Source: Azoarcus sp.
GTDB lineage: Bacteria > Pseudomonadota > Gammaproteobacteria > Burkholderiales > Rhodocyclaceae
DNA length: 50,655 bases
Direction of reading: 5' to 3'
Assembly: GCA_031268195.1 (NCBI GenBank)
Contig: JAIRXQ010000084.1
Span: forward strand, 1 to 50,655
Positions within the stretch are counted from its first letter, which is position 1. Each line of letters begins with the position of its first letter. The notes beneath the pieces were generated by a model. The model was given only the letters and a program-made list of their open reading frames with translations. It ran no database searches and had not been told where the DNA came from. Shown in pieces: positions 35,361 to 44,162 of this stretch. The position numbers were made by a program, and so were the translations under genes.

Positions 35361-35590
35361 TCACCTGAAGGCAGCCGGTTTTGCGTGCATCCTAACAGCG
35401 TCCGATTTGCAAGTGGAGAAAGTCCCCCTGTTGGCACCGCCCGCTAGAACGAGTTGCGCGCGCGGGCATCTTGCGTGGATTTATTGTCGCCCGCCAGAAG
35501 GAACAAGACCATGCGGTTCCGGATCGTGAAATATACCCGGTATCCCCCCGCACTGTGTTCCACACATACACAACCTACCGCAGCCGGTAT
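35361..35590 (-). pseudogene. Remnant of a RelE/HigB-type toxin
   Basis: In one minus-strand frame the sequence reads GGYRVYFTIRNRMVLFLLAG then DNKSTQDARAQL, which matches the C-terminal core of RelE/HigB-family toxins (GYRVYF...LLxxGDKxxQ). There is an in-frame stop just upstream, no start or N-terminal half, and the tail after ARAQL is not family-like. It lies between the guaD stop and the NYN pseudogene, inside a decayed strip. No antitoxin gene is recognisable beside it. Confidence 0.6.
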
Positions 35591-35608
35591 GCCCGTGCCC
35601 GGCAGCGT

Positions 35609-37039
35609 TCAGAAAGCATGAGACGCCACTTTGGATGAGGGGGGATTCGAGTGATTGATTCGATGGCTGTTTCGATAAAACATCGGCTCGCCCAGGACAT
35701 AGGTCGCCGCGACGCACTGTTCATCCCCAAGCATCATCAACACGAACAGACGTTCGCGCAGCGTTGCGGCGTTTGCCATGCGCCGCGCGAGTAGTGGCGT
35801 TGCCTGTGGGTCGAGAACGACGAAATCGGCTTCGCGGCCCGGCGCGAAGTTTCCGATGAACTCATCGAGATAGAGCGCCCGCGCGCCGCCCAGGGTGGCG
35901 AGGTAGAAGCCTTCTTCCGGCGAGAGCGTTTGTCCGGCGAGTTGCAGCACTTTGTAGGCTTCGGAGAGCGTGCGCAGCAGCGAAAAGCTTGTGCCCGCGC
36001 CGATGTCCGTGCCCATGCCGATGCGCGCGCCTGCTTCCCGCGCGCGGGCGAGGTTGAACAGGCCGGAGCCGAGGAACAGGTTGGAGGTAGGGCAAAAGGA
36101 CATCGCCGCGCCGGTGTCCGCCAGCATGTGGCGATCTTCGTTTTCGAGCCAGATGCAATGCGCGAAAACGCTGTGCGTGCCGGAGAGTCCCCGGCTGGCG
36201 TAAACATCGTAGTAGCTGCGCGCGTCGGGGTAGAGCTTTGCCACCCATGCTGCTTCGTCGCGCTGCTCCGCGAGGTGTGTTTGCAGGTAGAGGCTGGGGA
36301 TTTCGTGGAAAAGGCGGCTTGCCAGTTGTAGTTGTTCCGGCGTCGAGGTTGGCGCGAAACGCGGGGTGATGGCATAGGCCAGACGGTCGCGCTCGTGCCA
36401 TTTCTCGATCAGCGCGCGTGATTGCGCATCGCCCGTTGCCGCATTTGCGTCGCGCAGGTTTTGCGGGCAGTTGCGATCCATCAGCACTTTGCCCGCGATC
36501 AAACGCATGCGGCGTGCCGCCGCCGCTTCGAACAGCGCTTCGACCGAGGCCGGATGCATGGTGGCGAAGGTCATCGCCGTGGTTGTGCCGTTTTGCAGCA
36601 ATTCGTCGCAGAAGAACGCGGCTTCGGCGGCGGCGTGCGCAGGGTCGATGAAATTTGCCTCGGCGGGCCATGCGTACTCCGCCAGCCACGTGCTCAGGCG
36701 TGCGCCGTAGCTGGCGACGATGCTGGTTTGGGCGTAGTGGATGTGTGTGTCGACGAAGCCGGGCAGAATCAGCTTGTCACGATGGTCGATCTGGCGCGCC
36801 TCGGAGGGCAGGGCGGGGAGCAGCTCGGCGGCGGGGCCGCAACGCACGACGCGCCCGTTTGCGATGACGAGCAGCCCATCCGGGAAATGCTCGCAGGCCG
36901 CCGCGCCCCGGCTGGCGGGATCACTGGTGAAGTAGACGATCTCGCCGCGCACGGCGAGAAGGGGCGCGGTGGCGGAACGTGTGCTGTTCAACGTATGAGT
37001 TTTCCCGAGATGTCCACTGTCTGTGCGCTCCCAACCCAC
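35609..37039 (-). CDS. guaD: Guanine deaminase
   Basis: Amidohydrolase converting guanine to xanthine, about 476 residues. Metal and substrate residues are in place: DTHIHYAQT, LQTHLAEQRDE, FAHCIWLENED and GMGTDIGAGTSFSLLRT, plus FCPTSNLFLGSG. The start is uncertain: GTG at 37039 gives a slightly long N-terminus; TTG at 36991 (NSTRSATAP) would give about 460 residues, still complete. It stands alone, separated from gpsA by about 165 bp without a gene; no purine transporter is adjacent. Confidence 0.92.
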   Translation of the reverse strand: MGWERTDSGHLGKTHTLNSTRSATAPLLAVRGEIVYFTSDPASRGAAACEHFPDGLLVIANGRVVRCGPAAELLPALPSEARQIDHRDKLILPGFVDTHIHYAQTSIVASYGARLSTWLAEYAWPAEANFIDPAHAAAEAAFFCDELLQNGTTTAMTFATMHPASVEALFEAAAARRMRLIAGKVLMDRNCPQNLRDANAATGDAQSRALIEKWHERDRLAYAITPRFAPTSTPEQLQLASRLFHEIPSLYLQTHLAEQRDEAAWVAKLYPDARSYYDVYASRGLSGTHSVFAHCIWLENEDRHMLADTGAAMSFCPTSNLFLGSGLFNLARAREAGARIGMGTDIGAGTSFSLLRTLSEAYKVLQLAGQTLSPEEGFYLATLGGARALYLDEFIGNFAPGREADFVVLDPQATPLLARRMANAATLRERLFVLMMLGDEQCVAATYVLGEPMFYRNSHRINHSNPPSSKVASHAF

Positions 37040-37204
37040 TTTGGAGTCCCCTTCCCACGGCCTTTGTTCCCACGGCCCTTACTTTGCCAGAGAAGGCGAA
37101 AAACCCCGCGTGCATGGTGTGCACCAGGCAGCATATGTGGTTCTCCGGGCGCCATGCATGGGCGCGGGGGCAGCAGGATCGTTCGCTTCGCCTTGCGGCG
37201 GCGC

Positions 37205-38218
37205 TCACTCTACCTTCGGATCGCGCGCCAACAGCAATTCCACCGCGTCGCGGGCGATGAGGTCGCGGTGGAGCAGGGCGTCTATGGCGATGCTGATCGG
37301 CATGTCGACGCCGAGGCGGGCGCTCAGGCGGACGATTTCGCGCGCGGTGGGCACGCCTTCCGCGACGTGGCCGAGTTCGGCGAGGATGACGGGCAGCTTT
37401 TTGCCCGCGGCGAGCGCGAGGCCGACTTGACGGTTGCGGGAGAGGTCGCCCGTACAGGTGAGGATCAGATCGCCCATGCCCGCCAGACCCATCAGGGTGT
37501 CGCGGTGGCCGCCGAGCGCCTCGCCTAGACGGGCGATTTCGGCCAGGCCGCGCGTGATGAGCGCGGCGCGGGCGTTCAGGCCGAAGCCCATGCCGTCGGC
37601 GACTCCGGCGGCGATGGCGATGACATTTTTGGCCGCGCCGCCGATTTCGCAGCCGGGCATGTCGTTGTTGGCGTAGATGCGCAGGCGCGGCTGATGCAGC
37701 GTGCGCGCCCAGTCGCGGGCGAATCCGGCATCGACGGAGGCGAGCGCGATGGCGGCGGGCATGCTGCGCGCGATTTCGGCAGCGAAAGTGGGGCCGGTGA
37801 GCACGCCGTAGGGCGTGGCATGGCCCAGTTCTTCCGCGACGATTTCATGCGGCAGCTTGCCGCTGCCCGCCTCCAGCCCCTTGCATACCCACAGCAGCGG
37901 CACGCTCGCGCCATTGGGTGGCTGGAGTGGGTGCAGGGCGCGCACGGTGTCGCGCAGCCCGGCCAAGGGCGAGGCGACGATGTGCAGATCGGCCCCGGTG
38001 GCGGCGCGGGCGAAATCGGCTTCGAAAGCGAGTTCCGGGCGCAACGCGACGCCGGGCAGGAACGGGCGGTTTTCGCGCGTGCGCCGCATCGCCTCGATGT
38101 TGTCGGCTTCACGTCCCCACAGGCAGACGTCATGCGCGGCGGAAAAGGATTGCGCCAGCGCGGTGCCCCAGGCGCCCGCGCCGAGGACGGCAATGCGCTT
38201 GCGGCTCAAAGCCCCCAT
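37205..38218 (-). CDS. gpsA: Glycerol-3-phosphate dehydrogenase [NAD(P)+]
   Basis: A 337-residue enzyme making sn-glycerol-3-phosphate for phospholipids. It has the N-terminal dinucleotide motif IAVLGAGAWGTALAQ, GPTFAAEIA, the catalytic-type lysine region GGAAKNVIAIAAGVADGMG and TCTGDLSRNRQVG. The start at 38218 overlaps the end of the SH3-protein gene by 13 bp, so the two are cotranscribed downstream of secB. Confidence 0.96.
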   Translation of the reverse strand: MGALSRKRIAVLGAGAWGTALAQSFSAAHDVCLWGREADNIEAMRRTRENRPFLPGVALRPELAFEADFARAATGADLHIVASPLAGLRDTVRALHPLQPPNGASVPLLWVCKGLEAGSGKLPHEIVAEELGHATPYGVLTGPTFAAEIARSMPAAIALASVDAGFARDWARTLHQPRLRIYANNDMPGCEIGGAAKNVIAIAAGVADGMGFGLNARAALITRGLAEIARLGEALGGHRDTLMGLAGMGDLILTCTGDLSRNRQVGLALAAGKKLPVILAELGHVAEGVPTAREIVRLSARLGVDMPISIAIDALLHRDLIARDAVELLLARDPKVE

Positions 38219-38661
38219 ACCTCGGAAGCGTACAGATAGCCGCCGCTGCCGTCGGCGTGGCGCACCTGCACCCAGCCGCTCGTCGCATCGAAAGCGACGA
38301 GATCGAGCACCACGTCGCGCACGACCTCGAACACGGCGGGCGAGCCGGTATTGGCCTCGCGGCGCACCGCCGCTTGCTCGGCGGTGACGATCACCGTGCG
38401 CTTGCGCTCAAGCGCGCTGGCTTCGATCCACAACAGGCCGCCGCTGCCCGGCACGCGCACCTTCATCCATTGCTGGTTGGGCGTGGTGTTGATGAACTCG
38501 ACCGGCGTGCCCGCGCGGACGATGGCAAGTTTGCGCGCCATCGGCGAAGCGTTGTCGTAGAGGATGGCGTTCCGGGACACCGAAAGGTAGTCGATGGCCA
38601 AGGCGTTGCTGCAAGCCATGAAAGACAGGGTTGCGGCGGCGAGGATCGCAATGCGGCTCAT
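38206..38661 (-). CDS. Exported SH3-like domain protein
   Basis: A 151-residue periplasmic protein. It has a signal peptide (MSRIAILAAATLSFMACSNA) followed by two bacterial SH3-type segments (NAILYDNASPMARKLAIVRA with EFINTTPNQQWMKVRVPG; and AAVRREANTGSPAVFEVVRD with SGWVQVRHADGSGGYLYASE). Such domains usually bind cell-wall peptides. It lies between secB and gpsA, a common betaproteobacterial arrangement. The precise role is unknown. Confidence 0.85.
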   Translation of the reverse strand: MSRIAILAAATLSFMACSNALAIDYLSVSRNAILYDNASPMARKLAIVRAGTPVEFINTTPNQQWMKVRVPGSGGLLWIEASALERKRTVIVTAEQAAVRREANTGSPAVFEVVRDVVLDLVAFDATSGWVQVRHADGSGGYLYASEVWGL

Positions 38662-38682
38662 GGGACGTTTCCTTCTTCCTTT

Positions 38683-39174
38683 TTAGTGCACAGATGTGTT
38701 CTGAGTGGAGGCTTGCGTCGTTTGTTGGCGTTGCTGGTAGAGCGCCTCGAAATTGACCGGGGCGAGCAGTACCGGCTGGAAGCCCGCGCGGGTGACGGCA
38801 TCCGAGATGACTTCACGCGCGTAGGGGAACAGGATGTTCGGGCAGCCGATGCCGAGCACGAGTTCGAGTTCGCTCGCGGGCACGTTCTGGATGCGGAAGA
38901 TGCCGCATTGGGTCATTTCGACCAGAAACAGGGTGCGGTCGCCGCTCAGCGTGGCCTTGACGGTGATGGTGAGCTTGTTTTCGAAAACGTCTTGTTCGAC
39001 CGGTCTGGATTCGGTGTGCAGCTGCACGTTGACCTGCGGCGTTTCACGAACGAGGAAAATCTGTGGCGCATTGGGAACTTCGATCGATAGATCCTTGACA
39101 TAGATTTTTTCGATCTGGAAAACGGGTTGGTTGTCGGCGGGTTGATTTCCGGCGGCTTGGGTATTTTCGGCCAT
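38683..39174 (-). CDS. secB: Protein-export chaperone SecB
   Basis: A 163-residue cytosolic chaperone that keeps precursors unfolded for SecA. Recognisable segments are FQIEKIYVKDLSIEVPNAPQ, ATLSGDRTLFLVEMTQCGIF and GIGCPNILFPYAREVISDAV, plus GFQPVLLAPVNFEALY near the C-terminus. AGGTAGA precedes the ATG. It follows grxC in the same direction (60-bp gap). Confidence 0.97.
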   Translation of the reverse strand: MAENTQAAGNQPADNQPVFQIEKIYVKDLSIEVPNAPQIFLVRETPQVNVQLHTESRPVEQDVFENKLTITVKATLSGDRTLFLVEMTQCGIFRIQNVPASELELVLGIGCPNILFPYAREVISDAVTRAGFQPVLLAPVNFEALYQQRQQTTQASTQNTSVH

Positions 39175-39234
39175 GTGATGTCTACCTGATGAGTTTGAAT
39201 GAAAAACGGTTGAAAGGGTGCGGTGCGGGCAGGT

Positions 39235-39504
39235 TCAAACGGTTTGGCCGCGCAGCAGGGAAGCGAGTCCACCTGCGCGGTCGAGCGCCTGAAGCTCCTC
39301 GCAACCGCCAACATGGTAATCGCCAATGAAAATCTGGGGAACCGTGCGTCGTCCGGTGAGGCGCATCATCTCGGCGCGGCGTTCGGGGTCGAGATCGACG
39401 CGGATCTTGTCGATTTCTTCCACGCCGCGCGCGTGCAAGAGCCGTTCGGCGCGCAGGCAGAACGGGCAGAGGGCAGAAGTGTACATCCTCACGCTGGCAT
39501 TCAC
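39235..39504 (-). CDS. grxC: Glutaredoxin 3
   Basis: An 89-residue dithiol glutaredoxin with the redox motif CPFC (MYTSALCPFCLRAERLL), the cis-proline segment TVPQIFIGDYHVGGCEEL and a GSH-binding GG..D pattern. The GTG start at 39504 overlaps the rhodanese stop (GTGA) and gives normal length. ATG at 39486 (MYTSAL) is an alternative. It reduces protein and glutathione mixed disulfides. It is linked to the rhodanese and the ArsR-type sensor upstream. Confidence 0.93.
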   Translation of the reverse strand: MNASVRMYTSALCPFCLRAERLLHARGVEEIDKIRVDLDPERRAEMMRLTGRRTVPQIFIGDYHVGGCEELQALDRAGGLASLLRGQTV

Positions 39505-39917
39505 TTTTTCTTGCGGGTGATGGGTTGTCCAGCCTTTCCCCACTCGTAGAGTCCGCCGCGCAGGCCGTAGAGCTTCTCGAAGCCGGCTTTTTTCAGGGCG
39601 GCGATGGCCTTGCCCGTTTGCACGCCGTCGCTGCAACAGATGAGCAGTGGTTTGGTCCGGAATTTGTCGAGTTCGGCGCGGCGGCGTTCGAGATCGACCA
39701 GCGGCAGGTTGCGGGCGTTGGGCATGTGGCCCTTTTCGAAATCGCCCGTGGCGCGAACATCGACGATGGTCGCGTCCTCACGGTTGATGAGCAGGATGGC
39801 CTCAAGCGGTGTGGCCATGCTTTTGTCGCGCGCCTGACGGATGGTTTCGACGAGCAGCCAGGTGCCGGAACACACCGCCAGCGCTGCCCAGAACAGATTT
39901 TGTTGCAAAAACTCCAC
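39501..39917 (-). CDS. Membrane-anchored rhodanese domain protein (YibN-like)
   Basis: A 138-residue protein with one N-terminal membrane helix (LFWAALAVCSGTWLLVE) and a rhodanese fold (ILLINREDATIVDVRATGDF, EKGHMPNARNLPLVDL). The active-site loop is ICCSDGVQTGKA, with the catalytic-type cysteine. It probably handles sulfane sulfur at the membrane. It is coupled to grxC by a 4-bp overlap and preceded by the ArsR regulator gene, which recalls the YgaV-YgaP pairing of E. coli. Confidence 0.88.
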   Translation of the reverse strand: MEFLQQNLFWAALAVCSGTWLLVETIRQARDKSMATPLEAILLINREDATIVDVRATGDFEKGHMPNARNLPLVDLERRRAELDKFRTKPLLICCSDGVQTGKAIAALKKAGFEKLYGLRGGLYEWGKAGQPITRKKK

Positions 39918-39980
39918 GAAAAGGCTCCAGAAGCGATTGGAAAAACGGGAAGGAAAGCGGGGAACTGTACCTGTTTCCTT

Positions 39981-40322
39981 TCAGCGGCGCTGCCCCCCTG
40001 CCTGTTCGCCGCAGAAAACTTCACGCATCATGCTGACCAGTTGCAGGGTGCGCGGGTCGCTGATTCGGTAGAAGACACGGTTGGCGTCCTTGCGCGTCGA
40101 GAGCACGCCCTTTTCGCGCAGGATGGCGAGGTGTTGCGAGATGTTGCTTTGTGTGGTGCCCACCGCGTCGACGATGTTCCGCACGCAAATCTCGCTGTCA
40201 CCGAGCATGCACAGGATGCGCAGGCGCAAGGGGTGGGCGATCGCCTTGAGGGCGCGGGCGGCGGTTTCGATCTGTTCGCCGTGGTCGTCGAGAAGGGCAG
40301 CGCTGTCCAAAAGTGTGTCCAC
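39981..40322 (-). CDS. ArsR/SmtB-family regulator, BigR/SqrR/YgaV-like
   Basis: A winged-helix repressor of about 113 residues. The recognition region is [20 protein letters not shown] and the wing is [19 protein letters not shown]. Cysteines in LRILCML and at MREVFC occupy the two positions that form the (poly)sulfide-sensing bond in BigR, SqrR and YgaV; a further Cys is in EICV. Metal-site motifs of ArsR (ELCVCDL) are absent. The GTG at 40322 is preferred because a perfect TATAAT lies upstream of it. An ATG at 40418 would extend the protein through this promoter. It likely controls the rhodanese-grxC unit. Confidence 0.82.
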   Translation of the reverse strand: MDTLLDSAALLDDHGEQIETAARALKAIAHPLRLRILCMLGDSEICVRNIVDAVGTTQSNISQHLAILREKGVLSTRKDANRVFYRISDPRTLQLVSMMREVFCGEQAGGQRR

Positions 40323-40346
40323 GAACGAGAGCGTGTCAAAGCCGTT

Positions 40347-40352
40347 ATTATA
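40347..40352 (-). promoter_or_regulatory. TATAAT -10 box of the ArsR gene in the divergent gap
   Basis: The minus strand reads TTATAATAA here, about 25 bp before the GTG start of the regulator. The same AT-rich patch (TTATTATAAAATAG on the plus strand) could serve gpmA, and its partial symmetry makes it a candidate autoregulatory operator. No good -35 was identified for either direction. Confidence 0.45.
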
Positions 40353-40423
40353 AAATAGTTGCGGCCTCTGCGCCCTTTGCCCGAAGCCTTTCGACCCTTT
40401 TTCGGAACCGGAATTCATTCATC

Positions 40424-41173
40424 ATGTACAAGATCGTGCTGCTTCGCCACGGCGAATCCACATGGAACAAGGAAAACCGCTTCACCGGCTGGACGGACGT
40501 GGATCTCACCGCGCAGGGCGTGGCCGAGGCGCATGCCGCCGGGCAATTGCTCAAACGCGAAGGCTACGGGTTCGATCTCGCCTTTACCTCGGTGTTGAAG
40601 CGCGCCAACAAGACGCTCAACGCCGTGCTCGAAGAACTCGATCTGTTGTGGATCCCGGTCGAACACTCCTGGCGGCTGAACGAGCGTCACTACGGCGGGT
40701 TGCAGGGCATGAACAAGGCTGAAACCGCCGCGAAGTACGGCGATGCGCAAGTGCTGGTCTGGCGGCGCTCCTACGACACCGCGCCGGAGCCGCTGCCCGA
40801 TGGCGATCCGCGTCTGGCGCTCGATGATCCGCGCTACGCCTCGCTCCCCAGGGCGGCGCTGCCGCGCACCGAATGCCTGCGCGACACCGTGGCGCGCGTG
40901 GTGCCGTACTGGGAAACCGTCATTGCGCCGCAAGTCCTCGCCGGGCGGCGCATCCTCATCGCGGCGCACGGCAACAGCCTGCGTGCGCTCATCAAATACC
41001 TCGATGGCATCGGCGAGGCGGAAATCGTCTCGCTCAACATTCCGACCGCGCAACCGCTGGTCTACGAACTTGATGCCGACCTGCGCCCGCTCAAACGCTA
41101 CTACCTTGCCGACGAGGATACTATCCGCGCCGCGCAAGCCGCCGTGGCGAGCCAGGGCCGGGCCAGGGGCTGA
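40424..41173 (+). CDS. gpmA: 2,3-bisphosphoglycerate-dependent phosphoglycerate mutase
   Basis: A 249-residue glycolytic mutase. It has the phosphohistidine motif [35 protein letters not shown], the second catalytic His in [16 protein letters not shown], and the C-terminal [13 protein letters not shown]. The ATG at 40424 gives standard length. It is followed after 7 bp by the envC-like gene, so it leads the gpmA-envC-ctpA operon. Confidence 0.97.
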   Translation: MYKIVLLRHGESTWNKENRFTGWTDVDLTAQGVAEAHAAGQLLKREGYGFDLAFTSVLKRANKTLNAVLEELDLLWIPVEHSWRLNERHYGGLQGMNKAETAAKYGDAQVLVWRRSYDTAPEPLPDGDPRLALDDPRYASLPRAALPRTECLRDTVARVVPYWETVIAPQVLAGRRILIAAHGNSLRALIKYLDGIGEAEIVSLNIPTAQPLVYELDADLRPLKRYYLADEDTIRAAQAAVASQGRARG

Positions 41174-41180
41174 GGGCTTC

Positions 41181-42686
41181 GTGTCCGCTGCGTCCTCCTT
41201 CTGCCGTCGCGTTGCCGTCGCCGTTCTCGTGCTCTGCGCGGGGCTGGCCCTGTGTGGCGCCGCACAGGCCGCGCCGAGCGGGCGCGGCAAGGCCAAGGCT
41301 GCCAAAACCGTGCGCGGCAAGGCGGCCCAGACTGCCGAAAAACCCGCGCCGCCCGCTCGGAAAGCGTCACGCTCCAGCACGGCCGCCAAGCCCGCGAGGT
41401 CCACTAAGTCCACGAGGCCCGGCAGGGATGGGCGAATTTTGCAGGAGACGAAGGCCGAGATCAGCGCCAAGCGTTCCGATCTTCAGGACATCAAGCGGCG
41501 CATCGACGAGGCGCGGCGCGACGTGGAGAAATCCGAGGCGGCTTACGTCGAGGCGACCGCTTCCGTGAGCGAGGCCGAGCGCGATGTTTCGAAAGCGGCG
41601 CGCGCCCTGCGGCGGGTGACGGGGGAGCGCACCGAGGCCGAACGGCAGCTGGCGACGCTGGAGACGGAACAGGGCGAACTCGATGTGCGCATCGCCTCGC
41701 GTCAGGAAGAACTCGCCGGCTGGCTGCGCCGCAATTATCTGGACGGCACGGGCAACAGCGTCGCCTCGCTGATTGCGGCGGGCGATCCCAACCAGATCGT
41801 GCGCGAGGCTTACTACCTCGAACTGCTCGGCAAAGCGCGCATGCAGAAGATCGAGAGCCTGCGCGCCGATGTGCGGCTCAAGGCCGAACTCGCCAAACAG
41901 GTCGACCACCGCCGCGAAACCCTCACGTACCTCGAAAAAGAGCGCATCCAGCGCCAGGAGGATCTGGCGCGCACGCATGCCGATCGCCGCGCCGCGCAGG
42001 AGAAAATCGCCGCCAATCTGAAAGTGCGCCGCGAAAGCGTCGGGACGCTCAAGGCGGACGAAAAGCGTCTGTCGAACGTCCTTGAAACGCTGGCCAGGCG
42101 CGCTGCCGAAGCCGAAGCCCGCGCCGCCGCGGCTGCGGCCGCCAAGCGCGAGCAGGAAAAGCGGCGCGCGCAGTCGAGGCGCGACCCGGTCGCGGATCGC
42201 GTGCCGCGTCACGTCGACGAAAAACCGGCCACCGAGCCGGTGCGTGGCAAGGTGCGCGAGGTGGCCGGGCCGGGATCGGACGGCGGGCGCTTTGCGCAAC
42301 AACGCGGGCGGCTGCGTTTCCCGGTCACAGGCGATCTCGTCGGCCGGTTCGGTGCGCCGCGCGCCGGGCAGGCGACGACTTGGCGCGGCGTGTTCATTCG
42401 CGCCGCGAGCGGGACAGAAGTCCGCGCGGTCAGCGCCGGAGACGTCGTATATTCCAACTGGCTGCGCGGCTACGGCAATTTGTTGATCGTCGATCACGGA
42501 GACGGCTATCTCTCCATCTACGGCAACAATGACGCGCTCTACAAGGAAGTCGGCCAGTCCGTGCGCGGTGGCGAGGCCATTGCCAGCGTGGGTTCCAGCG
42601 GGGTGGAAGCCGATTCCGGCCTATACTTCGAAATTCGTCATCGGGGACAGGCCGTTGATCCGATGCAGTGGGTCAGACTCAAATAA
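41181..42686 (+). CDS. envC: Murein hydrolase activator EnvC-like (M23/LytM domain)
   Basis: A 501-residue periplasmic protein. It has a signal peptide (VAVAVLVLCAGLALCGAAQA), a basic Ala/Lys-rich linker, long coiled coils (about 85-330) and a C-terminal LytM domain (LVGRFGAPRAGQATTWRGVF, GYGNLLIVDHGDGYLSIYG, DSGLYFEIRHRGQAVDP). The HxxxD zinc ligands of active M23 peptidases are missing (WRGVFIRA in place of HxGxD), so it should activate amidases rather than cut. The GTG at 41181 is preceded by TGAGGG. Confidence 0.9.
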   Translation: MSAASSFCRRVAVAVLVLCAGLALCGAAQAAPSGRGKAKAAKTVRGKAAQTAEKPAPPARKASRSSTAAKPARSTKSTRPGRDGRILQETKAEISAKRSDLQDIKRRIDEARRDVEKSEAAYVEATASVSEAERDVSKAARALRRVTGERTEAERQLATLETEQGELDVRIASRQEELAGWLRRNYLDGTGNSVASLIAAGDPNQIVREAYYLELLGKARMQKIESLRADVRLKAELAKQVDHRRETLTYLEKERIQRQEDLARTHADRRAAQEKIAANLKVRRESVGTLKADEKRLSNVLETLARRAAEAEARAAAAAAAKREQEKRRAQSRRDPVADRVPRHVDEKPATEPVRGKVREVAGPGSDGGRFAQQRGRLRFPVTGDLVGRFGAPRAGQATTWRGVFIRAASGTEVRAVSAGDVVYSNWLRGYGNLLIVDHGDGYLSIYGNNDALYKEVGQSVRGGEAIASVGSSGVEADSGLYFEIRHRGQAVDPMQWVRLK

Positions 42687-42698
42687 CGGGGAATGTAC

Positions 42699-44150
42699 AT
42701 GCCCAACAGCAAACTGAAACAGTTCGGACTGATCATGACCGGCGTTGTGGCTGGCGTCATGCTCAGCCTGAATTTTTCCGCCAACGCCGACAAGCTGGGG
42801 CCGCAGCCCTTGCCGGTCGACGAGATGCGCGCCTTCGCGGACGTGTTCAACGTCGTCAAGCGCGACTACGTCGAGCCGGTCGAGGACAAGAGCCTTTTTA
42901 CACACGCCATCACCGGCATGTTGAGTGGACTCGATCCTCACTCGGCCTATCTCGATCCCGATGCCCTGAAAGAGCTGCAAGTCGGCACGCAGGGAGAATT
43001 CGGCGGTTTGGGCATCGAAGTCAGCATGGAAGACGGCTTCGTCAAAGTGGTGTCGCCCATCGAAGATACGCCCGCGTTCCGTGCCGGCATTAAGGCGGGC
43101 GATCTGATCGTCCAGATCGATGACACCCCCGTCAAGGGCATGGCGCTCGATGCCGCCGTCAAGCGCATGCGCGGCAAGCCGCAAACCAAAGTCACCCTGA
43201 CGCTGGCGCGCAGAGGCGTGGCGCAGCCCGTCGTGGTTCAGCTCATGCGTGAAGTCATCAGGGTCAAGAGCGTCAAATCCAACCTGATCGAACCCGGTTA
43301 CGGCTACATGCGTATCACCCAGTTTCAGGAAAACACCGCCAAGTCCGTGGTCGAGCAACTCGGCAGGCTCGGCAAGGAAGGCAGGGAAGGCCGGCTCAAG
43401 GGGCTGGTGCTGGATCTGAGAAACGATCCCGGCGGACTGCTCAACGGCGCCGTGGGCGTGGCCTCCGCCTTCCTGCCCGAAGGCGTGGCGGTGGTGTCTA
43501 CCAATGGGCGCACTGAAGGCGCGCAGCGCGAATACCGCGCCAGCAATCCCGGCGATTTTCTGCGTTCGCTGCCCGCGTGGGTGCGGCAAGTACCCATGGT
43601 GGTACTGGTCAACGGCGGTTCGGCTTCGGCCTCCGAAATCGTCGCGGGCGCGTTGCAGGATCACAAGCGCGCCGCGATCATGGGCACGCGCACCTTCGGC
43701 AAAGGCTCGGTGCAGACCATCCTGCCGCTCAACAATAATCACGCCCTCAAGCTCACCACCGCGCGTTACTACACCCCGGCGGGCCGTTCGATTCAGGCCA
43801 AGGGCATCGACCCCGATATCGTGGTCGAAGAATTCGCCGACGGCGGCTCCGCGCGGCGTTTGCGCGAATCCGATCTCATCGGGCACCTCGGCAACGACCG
43901 CGATCCCGACGCCGAAAACGTCGCGAACGGCGACAAGAAACCCGAATCTGCCGCCAATGCCGAGCGCACCAAGCGTTACGAGTTCGGCGGCAAGGACGAC
44001 TATCAACTCACGCAGGCGCTGAACAAGCTCAAGGGGCTGCCGGTGGTGGCAAGCAAGCCTGCGCCCGAGGCGGCGAAGGGCGAGGCAGCGAAGGTCGAGG
44101 CAGCGAAGGGGAGCGAAACGCCAAAGGCTTCCGGCGCGACGAAGAAGTAA
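42699..44150 (+). CDS. ctpA: C-terminal processing peptidase (S41, CtpA)
   Basis: A 483-residue periplasmic serine protease. It has an N-terminal membrane/signal helix (FGLIMTGVVAGVMLSLNFSA), a PDZ domain (GGLGIEVSMEDGFVKVVSPI, AGIKAGDLIVQID) and the peptidase core with catalytic Ser in NGGSASASEIVAGAL and Lys in GTRTFGKGSVQT. The tail is low-complexity (EAAKGEAAKVEAAKG). The second ATG (42699) is chosen because GGGGA is properly spaced from it; 42693 also possible. Pairing with envC fits cell-wall turnover control. Confidence 0.95.
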   Translation: MPNSKLKQFGLIMTGVVAGVMLSLNFSANADKLGPQPLPVDEMRAFADVFNVVKRDYVEPVEDKSLFTHAITGMLSGLDPHSAYLDPDALKELQVGTQGEFGGLGIEVSMEDGFVKVVSPIEDTPAFRAGIKAGDLIVQIDDTPVKGMALDAAVKRMRGKPQTKVTLTLARRGVAQPVVVQLMREVIRVKSVKSNLIEPGYGYMRITQFQENTAKSVVEQLGRLGKEGREGRLKGLVLDLRNDPGGLLNGAVGVASAFLPEGVAVVSTNGRTEGAQREYRASNPGDFLRSLPAWVRQVPMVVLVNGGSASASEIVAGALQDHKRAAIMGTRTFGKGSVQTILPLNNNHALKLTTARYYTPAGRSIQAKGIDPDIVVEEFADGGSARRLRESDLIGHLGNDRDPDAENVANGDKKPESAANAERTKRYEFGGKDDYQLTQALNKLKGLPVVASKPAPEAAKGEAAKVEAAKGSETPKASGATKK

Positions 44151-44162
44151 TCCGCCCCGTGT

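Noticed and set aside
41181-42686. Active M23 endopeptidase
   Set aside because: The zinc-ligand motif HxxxD is replaced in the LytM domain, so an EnvC-like activator role is more consistent.
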